From Oscillibacter sp. (lineage in GTDB: Bacteria; Bacillota; Clostridia; Oscillospirales; Oscillospiraceae): a stretch of DNA of 64,000 bases. Positions 43,720 through 50,208 of this stretch are shown here, piece after piece; position 1 is the first letter of the stretch; each line of letters starts with the position of its first letter. The notes beneath the pieces are model-generated. The model searched no databases. It was not told the origin of the DNA and saw nothing but the letters and a program-made list of their open reading frames with translations. The stretch covers positions 1 through 64,000 of the forward strand of contig NZ_JAQUVF010000014.1 in the NCBI RefSeq assembly GCF_028693505.1. The letters are read 5' to 3'. A program made the position numbers and the translations under genes.

Positions 43720-43867
43720 ATTAAATTTCTCCTAATCTTTATGAACCACAGCAACATGGAGTAAAGAGCCTCTTGTAACAAAGAGGGGCGGCGCAGTCCT
43801 GTGTATCACCTCACAACCGCTCTGTTAAAATGCTGCCGGAAAGCGCGGCAAACGGATACAAGGCCGA

Positions 43868-44935
43868 TCAAGCCAACGCAAGAATCCGGTTCACCAGCTC
43901 TTCGCCGCCGTCAACGGCTGCAAAATAAGCGGGCCACACCTGGCTTTTCATCACGTCGACAATGGGCGCGGTATCGAAGGTGGAGTACTTACAGCCGGCC
44001 TCTTCGCACAGCTTGATATACTCGTCGTTCTTTTCCTCCGTCATCTCCAGATTCTGGCCGCTGGCCTCCTTCGCACACTCCATCAGCACGGCCTGTGCCT
44101 CCTTGTCCAGAGACTGGAATTTCTCTTCATTGATAAACAAGTCAATGTCGCAGAAAATGTGGTTGGTCTCATTGATGTAATTGAGCTGCTCATACCAGGA
44201 CATATTGTAAATACCCTGAACCGGGTTCTCAACGCTGTCCACAATTCCAGTTTGCAGCGCCGTATAGACCTCGGAGTTTGCCACAATCGTGGTAGCGCAG
44301 CCCAGCGCCTGGAAGGTATTTACATAAATAGAGATATCCGGCACGCGGATTCTGAGGCCCTGGAAATCATCAATTGAGGTAATGGGGGCATTTTTTGTGG
44401 CAACCTGACGGAAGCCGCTGGCGCCCACTGCCAGGCATCGGATTCCGCACTGGTCGATCAATTCCTGACACATTTGCGCATAATCATCACTGGCGGCAAA
44501 GGCTTTGACATGATCGAAGCTATTGAACAGATACCCCAAAGCCATGACGTCGCCCTTGGAAAAGCCGTTGACGGAGGACATGGAAGGCCAATCGTTGATG
44601 GCGACATCCATTGTCCCGACCTTCAGCCCTTCGGCAGACTCGGCCTGGTTGGCGATCTGGCTGGAATAGAACCGGTCAAACGTGATCTTGCCTTCAGACC
44701 GCTCTTCCACAAGGTCGCAGAAATTGGCCATGTAAATGGAAGCCAGTTCTTCCTGCGCAACATGAGAGGACGCCATCAGCTTGTACTCTCCACCCGCGTA
44801 GCCACTGCCGGAGTTGGTGGAAGCCGCGTCGGCGGGTGCCGTGGACTCGGGGGTCTTTTCTGTCCCAGAACCGCCGCAGGCCACGAGGGAGCACATTAAC
44901 GTAAGCGCCAAAAAGAAGCTACACACTTTTTTCAT
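43868..44935 (-). CDS. TRAP substrate-binding lipoprotein, copy 1 (DctP family)
   Basis: A DctP lipoprotein with signal FFLALTLMCSLVACGGSG. I place the start at 44935 (355 residues) because the paralog next door has the same leader (CGAAAG, then ATGGAGAAA) and starts at the matching ATG; the ORF track ATG at 44950 lies inside that leader. The ligand segment shows DDFQGLRIRVPDISIYVNTFQALG with the conserved Arg. It is clearly paralogous to the neighbouring binding protein at 45.2-46.3 kb, sharing long identical stretches such as FDRFYSSQIANQAESAEGLK. It has its own promoter and dyad element. Confidence 0.92.
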   Translation of the reverse strand: MKKVCSFFLALTLMCSLVACGGSGTEKTPESTAPADAASTNSGSGYAGGEYKLMASSHVAQEELASIYMANFCDLVEERSEGKITFDRFYSSQIANQAESAEGLKVGTMDVAINDWPSMSSVNGFSKGDVMALGYLFNSFDHVKAFAASDDYAQMCQELIDQCGIRCLAVGASGFRQVATKNAPITSIDDFQGLRIRVPDISIYVNTFQALGCATTIVANSEVYTALQTGIVDSVENPVQGIYNMSWYEQLNYINETNHIFCDIDLFINEEKFQSLDKEAQAVLMECAKEASGQNLEMTEEKNDEYIKLCEEAGCKYSTFDTAPIVDVMKSQVWPAYFAAVDGGEELVNRILALA

Positions 44936-44962
44936 CATTTTTTTCTCCATCCTTTCGGTTTA

Positions 44963-44975
44963 TACAGAACCTACA
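44963..44975 (-). promoter_or_regulatory. Dyad element ahead of dctP copy 1
   Basis: TACAG-AAC-CTACA (plus-strand reading) matches 11 of 13 bases of the dyad at 38333-38345. It lies about 15-25 bases after the predicted start of transcription. Confidence 0.45.
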
Positions 44976-44997
44976 TTTGTCACATTTTCTAAAATTA

Positions 44998-45026
44998 AGA
45001 ATAATCTACCGCCGACATTTTTTCAA
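44998..45026 (-). promoter_or_regulatory. Promoter of dctP copy 1
   Basis: On the minus strand TTGAAA and TATTCT are 17 bases apart. Confidence 0.6.
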
Positions 45027-45056
45027 TCTTTACAACCCATTTGGGTCAAATCCTTC

Positions 45057-45085
45057 AAAAAATAAAAATCTAATACAAAAACATA
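45057..45085 (-). promoter_or_regulatory. Shared upstream motif, dctP copy 1
   Basis: AAAATAAAAATCTAATAC and following AAA (plus-strand reading) recurs upstream of dctP copy 2 with one change. In both cases the TAATACAAA part starts 45 bases beyond the predicted -35, a constant phase that suggests an activator site. Confidence 0.6.
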
Positions 45086-45168
45086 TCAAACTGCTATCTT
45101 AAACCTTTCGGCCGTGCAGGCGCCCTGCCGCTTCTGTGCGCCGCACTGAGCAGCTCCAGTCCTTGTGG

Positions 45169-45212
45169 AAAACTGCGCGGCGGTATGGTGTTCATATCGC
45201 CGCGCAGTTTTA
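45169..45212 (-). terminator. Hairpin between dctP copies
   Basis: AAAACTGCGCGGCG pairs with CGCCGCGCAGTTTT, with further weak pairing toward the loop. The minus-strand side ends in four T only, so termination may be partial. Confidence 0.65.
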
Positions 45213-45234
45213 TATTGATCGCGGGAAAACGGAA

Positions 45235-46302
45235 TCAGGCCAGCGCGAGGATGCGGTTGACCAGCTCTTCGCCGCCGTCAACCGACGCAAAGAAGGACGG
45301 CCACACCTGATTTTTCATAATGTCAACGATGGGCGCAGTATCAAAGGTATTGTACTCCACGCCCGCGTCGATGCAGTTTTGCAGGAACTCCTCGCTCTTG
45401 CTTTCCGCCAGCTCCATATTGACGGCGCTGGCCTCTGCGGCGGCTTCAAGAACCACCGCCTGGGCCTCGGAATCCAGGTTCTGGAAGGAGTCCTCATTCA
45501 TAAACAGGTCCTGATCGCAGAAAATGTGGTTGGTTTCGTTGATGTAGTCAATCTGCTCATACCAGGACATGTTCCAGATCGTCTGAATGGGGTTTTCAAC
45601 GCTATCCACGATGCCGGTCTGCAAAGCAGTGTAGACCTCGGAGTTTGCCACGATGGTGGTGGCGCAGCCCAGCGCTTGGAAGGTATTCACGTAGATGGCG
45701 ATATCAGGCACGCGGATACGCAGGCCCTTAAAATCGTCCACGGAGGTAATGGGTGCATTCTTGGTAGCCACATGACGGAAGCCGCTGGCGCCCATTGCCA
45801 GATTGCGGATACCGGTCTGGTCAATCAGCTCCTGCTGCATCTGCTTATAGTCATCGCTGGCAGCAAAAGCCTTCAGGTGATCGTAGCTGCTAAACAGGTA
45901 GCCCAGAGATACCACGCTGCCCTTGGTATACCCGTTTACGGACGCCATGCTGCCCCAGTCGTTGAGGGAAACATCGATGGTGCCTACCTTGAGGCCTTCC
46001 GCAGACTCGGCCTGATTGGCGATCTGGCTGGAATAGAAGCGGTCAAACGTGATTTTTCCCTCAGACTTCTCCTCCACGCGATCACAGAAATCATCCATGT
46101 ACATGGAAACCAGATCTTCGGGAGCCATGTGAGAGGAGGCCGTCAGCTTGTACTCTCCGCCTGTGTAGCCGCTGCCGGAGGCGGCGGGTGTCGTGTCGGA
46201 GGGAGCTGTGGTCTCAGGAGCTGCGTCCGTTTTGGAACCGCCGCAGGCCGCGAGAGAGGCAATCAGAGCAAGGGCCAAAACGATGCTGAGTATCTTTTTC
46301 AT
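45235..46302 (-). CDS. TRAP substrate-binding lipoprotein, copy 2 (DctP family)
   Basis: This 355-residue DctP lipoprotein starts at the ATG at 46302 (MKKILSIVLALALIASLAACGG), not at the track start 26 codons upstream. It has the same length as copy 1 and is highly similar across the mature protein, ending in the same GGEELVNRILALA. Differences are spread through the chain, so the duplication is not very recent. Two binding proteins feeding one permease would widen ligand range or affinity. It is the first gene after the divergent PocR/AraC regulator. Confidence 0.92.
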   Translation of the reverse strand: MKKILSIVLALALIASLAACGGSKTDAAPETTAPSDTTPAASGSGYTGGEYKLTASSHMAPEDLVSMYMDDFCDRVEEKSEGKITFDRFYSSQIANQAESAEGLKVGTIDVSLNDWGSMASVNGYTKGSVVSLGYLFSSYDHLKAFAASDDYKQMQQELIDQTGIRNLAMGASGFRHVATKNAPITSVDDFKGLRIRVPDIAIYVNTFQALGCATTIVANSEVYTALQTGIVDSVENPIQTIWNMSWYEQIDYINETNHIFCDQDLFMNEDSFQNLDSEAQAVVLEAAAEASAVNMELAESKSEEFLQNCIDAGVEYNTFDTAPIVDIMKNQVWPSFFASVDGGEELVNRILALA

Positions 46303-46457
46303 ACCATTTTCTCCATTCTTTCGGTTTGTTAGCTGTTTGGAACCGGTTCCAGCGCCCCTAGGCACTTTTCTGCCCACCACATCAGATATTCCATCTTACC
46401 GATGGAGGGGAGCAGCGAAGGCAGCGGCGCAGGACCCAATACCATTGATCTGTCCAA

Positions 46458-46486
46458 AATTTAATATGAATTCCAAGAAGAGTCAA
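46458..46486 (-). promoter_or_regulatory. Promoter of dctP copy 2
   Basis: On the minus strand TTGACT and TAAATT are 17 bases apart. The 546-base gap between dctP copy 2 and the regulator gene holds this promoter, the shared upstream motif and the regulator promoter, and no gene I can support. Confidence 0.55.
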
Positions 46487-46515
46487 CTCGTTTTCCGAAA
46501 CTGGATGAGATTTTC

Positions 46516-46545
46516 CCAAAAATAAAAATTTAATACAAAGAACGG
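46516..46545 (-). promoter_or_regulatory. Shared upstream motif, dctP copy 2
   Basis: AAAATAAAAATTTAATAC and following AAA lies at the same distance from the predicted -35 as the matching element of copy 1. It is a likely target of the adjacent AraC-type regulator. Confidence 0.6.
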
Positions 46546-46627
46546 TCGAAAAAGGTCTAAAATTTTATGGCTAAATACTCCTAAAACAAAAGATTGACTT
46601 CAAGATCGGAAACTAATACACTATTCA

Positions 46628-46657
46628 TTGACAAAATAAATAATTTATCCCTATAAT
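46628..46657 (+). promoter_or_regulatory. Promoter of PocR/AraC regulator gene
   Basis: TTGACA and TATAAT with an 18-base spacer, nearly 200 bases upstream of the start codon. Confidence 0.7.
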
Positions 46658-46848
46658 TTTACTAAGATACTCGTACGTAATTACAACAGGCTGCGGCAAA
46701 CCTTCTATTTGGCAGGCGGATAAATTTTGTCGACAGAGCGCGTTTGCCCGTGGTTTTATGCCAGCGCCCCTGTTTGGAAGCCCCGGCGAATTTGAAGGAG
46801 CGGGACTCCTATTCAGGCAGCACGAGAGAAACAGAGAAAGGAACCTGC

Positions 46849-48030
46849 ATGGAACTGTCAGAACGCTGTATGCATTTGTGCCGACATATCGAGACGCTCA
46901 CCGGCATTCACACGACTTTACTGGATGTGGAGGAACGGTCCTTTTTACGGGAGCCCTTCCACATTGGCTGCTCCGCCTGCAATTGCGATGCATACACAAC
47001 CCATTTATACGGCACCTATGAGGCGGAGCGATGGGGAATGAAATATATCTACTACTGCCCGCGGGGACTGGTATTCATTGCGGCAACTCCCGCCGGAGAG
47101 TGGGAGAGCATTCGATACAGCCTGATCGTCGGTCCCGTCATGATGACCAATGACACGGATGACCTTTTTGAGGACCCCATGGGGCAGGCGGAGACTTTGC
47201 AGCCGGTCCCCAAATTGACGACGGCTCAAACCCATTCCCTGTGCGAAATGATTGCAGCCGCGGTGGCATCCTTCTCACTGGCAGAGGCGCCGCCGGATGT
47301 GGACTCCGGTTCTCAGGCCGCAATGCTCCAGATGATGTACGATTTGACCGGCAAAGAGGGCAGCAGCTATCCCATTGAAAAGGAACGGCTGTTGCAGGAG
47401 CATATCCGCGTGGGGGACAAGGAAGCTGCCCAGAACCTGCTCAACGAGCTGTTGGTGCACCTGTACAGTGCCTCTGAAAACAATCTGGAGGAAATCAAGA
47501 CCCGCATGCGGGAGCTGCTGGTTCTGATGAGTCGGGCCGCCATCGACGGCGGCGCCGACATGGATGAGATCTTTTCCCTTTGCCGCCGCTACGATCAAGA
47601 GGCCGGTTCTATGGATGGGATTGAAAAGCTGAATCGCTGGATCGGGCTGATTCTGCACAAATTCGTGAGTTTTGTGTTTGATTTCAGCGATATCAAGCAC
47701 CGCAACACCATTTACAAGACCACAGCCTACATCAAGGAGCATCTGGCCGAAAAGCTGTCGCTGAATCAGGTGGTGGAGCAGGCCTATTTGTCCAAGTCCT
47801 ATTTCTGCCGGGTGATAAAAAGCGAGCTGGGCTGCACCTTTACGGAGTACGTCAACCGGCTGCGCATCGAAAAGGCGAAGGAATTGCTGAGCAATACGGC
47901 CCTCCCCATTGCGGAGGTCGCCTATTCCGTGGGATTCGACGACCAGAGCTATTTCACCAGAATCTTCAAAAAAAATGTGGGCACAGCGCCGTGTAAGTAT
48001 CGGGAAGTGCGATTCAAAAATAAAAAATAG
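46849..48030 (+). CDS. PocR-domain AraC family activator
   Basis: This 393-residue regulator combines an N-terminal PocR ligand-binding domain (about 1-145, with GCSACNCDAY and YYCPRGLVFIAATP) with a C-terminal AraC double helix-turn-helix (about 295-390: LSLNQVVEQAYLSKSYFCRVIKSELG and GFDDQSYFTRIFKK). PocR domains sense small organic ligands and recur near corrinoid-dependent pathways, as in propanediol utilisation. The ORF track start is 35 codons early; AAAGGA precedes the ATG at 46849. It is divergent from the TRAP/methyltransferase operon and probably activates it. Confidence 0.9.
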   Translation: MELSERCMHLCRHIETLTGIHTTLLDVEERSFLREPFHIGCSACNCDAYTTHLYGTYEAERWGMKYIYYCPRGLVFIAATPAGEWESIRYSLIVGPVMMTNDTDDLFEDPMGQAETLQPVPKLTTAQTHSLCEMIAAAVASFSLAEAPPDVDSGSQAAMLQMMYDLTGKEGSSYPIEKERLLQEHIRVGDKEAAQNLLNELLVHLYSASENNLEEIKTRMRELLVLMSRAAIDGGADMDEIFSLCRRYDQEAGSMDGIEKLNRWIGLILHKFVSFVFDFSDIKHRNTIYKTTAYIKEHLAEKLSLNQVVEQAYLSKSYFCRVIKSELGCTFTEYVNRLRIEKAKELLSNTALPIAEVAYSVGFDDQSYFTRIFKKNVGTAPCKYREVRFKNKK

Positions 48031-48198
48031 GCAAAGTCTCCGACTAAGTTGACCAATTATTTGCATGAAGCAACGAAGCGCGCTTGCTGTCCAAAATAAG
48101 CGGAACTCCGCGTCGTTGGTCACCCACTTTGGATTTGGCTTTTCAGGCGCAAGGTTTCATTCCGAAAGATTTGGCTGACAACCTGTTGACAAACTGGC

Positions 48199-48232
48199 AA
48201 AAGCACCCGATTCCAATTGGAATCGGGTGCTT
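48199..48232. terminator. Bidirectional terminator, PocR/AraC and GGGtGRT genes
   Basis: AAAGCACCCGATTCC / GGAATCGGGTGCTTT with a four-base loop. The preceding 165 bases carry only short unconvincing frames. Confidence 0.85.
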
Positions 48233-48271
48233 TCATTTGCAGTAAAAAATTTCGGAAAACCGCTGTTTTCC

Positions 48272-49270
48272 TTACTTCTGGCTCTCAGCAACAGCCACAG
48301 CGACGGCCACGGTCGCGCCGACCATGGGGTTGTTGCCCATGCCGAGAAAGCCCATCATCTCCACGTGTGCGGGGACGGAGGAGGAGCCTGCAAACTGGGC
48401 GTCGGAGTGCATCCGGCCCATGGTGTCGGTCATGCCGTAGCTGGCAGGTCCGGCAGCCATATTGTCCGGGTGCAGCGTGCGGCCGGTGCCGCCGCCGGAG
48501 GCCACGGAGAAGTACTTCTTCCCCTGCTCGATGCACTCTTTTTTATAGGTGCCCGCCACGGGATGCTGGAACCGGGTGGGGTTGGTGGAGTTGCCGGTGA
48601 TGGAGACGTCCACGCCCTCGTGGTGCATGATGGCCACGCCCTCCCGCACATCGTCCGCGCCAAAGCAGCGCACGTCCGCCCGCTCGCCCTCGGAATAGCG
48701 GACTTCCCGGACGATGGTCAGCTCGCTGGTATAATAGTCAAACTGGGTCTGCACATAGGTAAACCCGTTGATGCGGGAGATGATCTGGGCGGCGTCCTTG
48801 CCAAGGCCGTTCAAAATCACCCGCAGCGGGGCCTTGCGGGCCTTGTTGGCGTTGCGGACAATGCCGATGGCGCCCTCAGCGGCGGCAAAGGACTCGTGGC
48901 CCGCCAAGAAGGCAAAGCACTTGGTCTCGTCCCGCAGCAGCATGGCGCCCAGGTTGCCGTGACCCAAACCCACCTTCCGGTCCTCGGCCACAGAGCCGGG
49001 GATGCAGAAGGCCTGAAGGCCGATTCCGATGGCCTCGGCGGCCTCGGCGGCGGTCTTGACGCCGGATTTCAGCGCGATGGCAGCGCCCACGCAGTACGCC
49101 CAGCAGGCGTTTTCAAAGCAGATGGGCTGAATCCCCTTCGCGATCTCATAGGGGTCAAAGCCGGCGGCCTTGCAGATCTCGCGGCACTCCTCCACACTGG
49201 AAATTCCGTACTGCGTCAGGGCGGAATTGATTTTATCGATTCTTCTTTCGTAGCTTTCAAACAGAGCCAT
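48272..49270 (-). CDS. GGGtGRT protein
   Basis: This 332-residue protein is a member of the conserved GGGtGRT family of anaerobes, named after the motif seen here as SVASGGGTGRTLHP near residue 265. Other conserved parts are CWAYCVGAAIALKSG, PGSVAEDRKVGLGHGNLGAM and ITGNSTNPTRF. The family is nearly always encoded beside a NifU-like Fe-S scaffold, as here, but has no firmly known function. The ATG at 49270 has GGAGG at good spacing; the track start is two codons earlier at TTG. No signal peptide is evident, so it should be cytosolic. Confidence 0.9.
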   Translation of the reverse strand: MALFESYERRIDKINSALTQYGISSVEECREICKAAGFDPYEIAKGIQPICFENACWAYCVGAAIALKSGVKTAAEAAEAIGIGLQAFCIPGSVAEDRKVGLGHGNLGAMLLRDETKCFAFLAGHESFAAAEGAIGIVRNANKARKAPLRVILNGLGKDAAQIISRINGFTYVQTQFDYYTSELTIVREVRYSEGERADVRCFGADDVREGVAIMHHEGVDVSITGNSTNPTRFQHPVAGTYKKECIEQGKKYFSVASGGGTGRTLHPDNMAAGPASYGMTDTMGRMHSDAQFAGSSSVPAHVEMMGFLGMGNNPMVGATVAVAVAVAESQK

Positions 49271-49288
49271 GTTCAATTCCTCCTTCTC

Positions 49289-49981
49289 TTATTCCTGACG
49301 GGGGTCGATGTATTTGGCGGCATTTTCAAACTGGCCGTAGTGTCCCTTGGCCTTTTCCAGTGCCTCGCCTGCATCCACACCCTTTTTGATGCTGTCCATC
49401 ATCTTGCCCAGATTGATGAACTCATACCCGACGATCTCGTCGTCCTTGTTCAGCGCCACCCGGGTCACATAGCCCTCCGCCATCTCCAGATAGCGGGGTC
49501 CCTTGGCCTTGGTGGCAAACATGGTGCCCACCTGGCTTCGCAGGCCCTTGCCCAGATCCTCCAAGGAAGCGCCGACGGGCAATCCGCCCTCGGAAAAGGC
49601 CGTCTGGGTCCGCCCGTAAACGATCTGCAAAAACAGCTCCCGCATGGCGGTGTTGATGGCGTCGCACACCAAATCGGTGTTCAGCGCCTCCAGCAGCGTT
49701 TTGCCAATCAGGATTTCCGACGCCATGGCGGCGGAGTGGGTCATGCCGGAGCAGCCCAGCGTCTCCACCAGCGCCTCCTCAATGACGCCCTCCTTCACGT
49801 TCAGCGTCAGCTTGCAGGCGCCCTGCTGGGGCGCGCACCAGCCCACGCCGTGGGTCAGGCCCGAGATATCCTTGATCTCCTTGGCCTGCACCCATTTCCC
49901 CTCCTCAGGGATGGGGGCGGGGCCATGATACGCGCCCTTGGCAACGGGGCACATATTCTGTACTTCGGTAGAGTAGATCAT
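49289..49981 (-). CDS. NifU-like iron-sulfur cluster assembly scaffold protein
   Basis: A 230-residue protein of the IscU/NifU N-terminal family, longer than classical IscU. Conserved candidates for cluster ligands are WCAPQQGACKL, TLGCSGMTHS and the later LVCDAINTAM. It is the first gene of a two-gene operon with the GGGtGRT gene 18 bases downstream. The promoter is near-consensus and holds a LacI-like dyad. The pair probably has a specialised Fe-S role in anaerobes; clients are unknown. Confidence 0.88.
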   Translation of the reverse strand: MIYSTEVQNMCPVAKGAYHGPAPIPEEGKWVQAKEIKDISGLTHGVGWCAPQQGACKLTLNVKEGVIEEALVETLGCSGMTHSAAMASEILIGKTLLEALNTDLVCDAINTAMRELFLQIVYGRTQTAFSEGGLPVGASLEDLGKGLRSQVGTMFATKAKGPRYLEMAEGYVTRVALNKDDEIVGYEFINLGKMMDSIKKGVDAGEALEKAKGHYGQFENAAKYIDPRQE

Positions 49982-50057
49982 GTTCGCACAATCCTTTCTT
50001 CGTATGTATTTTCGGAATGCCGGAATTCTTCACGGCTTCCGCAGGTTTTCCTTGTTA

Positions 50058-50086
50058 ATTATATCGGTAAACGATTACCTTGTCAA
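50058..50086 (-). promoter_or_regulatory. Promoter with internal LacI-like dyad, scaffold-GGGtGRT operon
   Basis: On the minus strand consensus TTGACA and TATAAT are 17 bases apart. The spacer contains GGTAATCGTTTACC, a dyad centred on CG as in LacI-family operators, which would block polymerase if bound. Confidence 0.7.
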
Positions 50087-50168
50087 GCAACCCGGCACGC
50101 TTCCCAATATTATTTTCTTTTTCCGGGCACTGCCTGTTTTGCCTCAAACGGGAAACCGGAAGCGGCAC

Positions 50169-50196
50169 GGCGCCCTCCGCAAAAGCGGAGGGCGCC
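50169..50196. terminator. Hairpin after membrane pyrophosphatase gene
   Basis: GGCGCCCTCCGC / GCGGAGGGCGCC with a four-base AAAA loop. It lacks a clear T run on the minus strand, so it may act as an RNA end-stabilising hairpin. Confidence 0.6.
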
Positions 50197-50208
50197 GGAG
50201 GGGTGCTT

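Noticed and set aside
48031-48198. Short frames between the PocR/AraC gene and its terminator, including a 37-codon ORF from 48065
   Set aside because: No ribosome binding site and no recognisable family; the best open frame lacks a start codon. Possibly decayed DNA, but not supportable.
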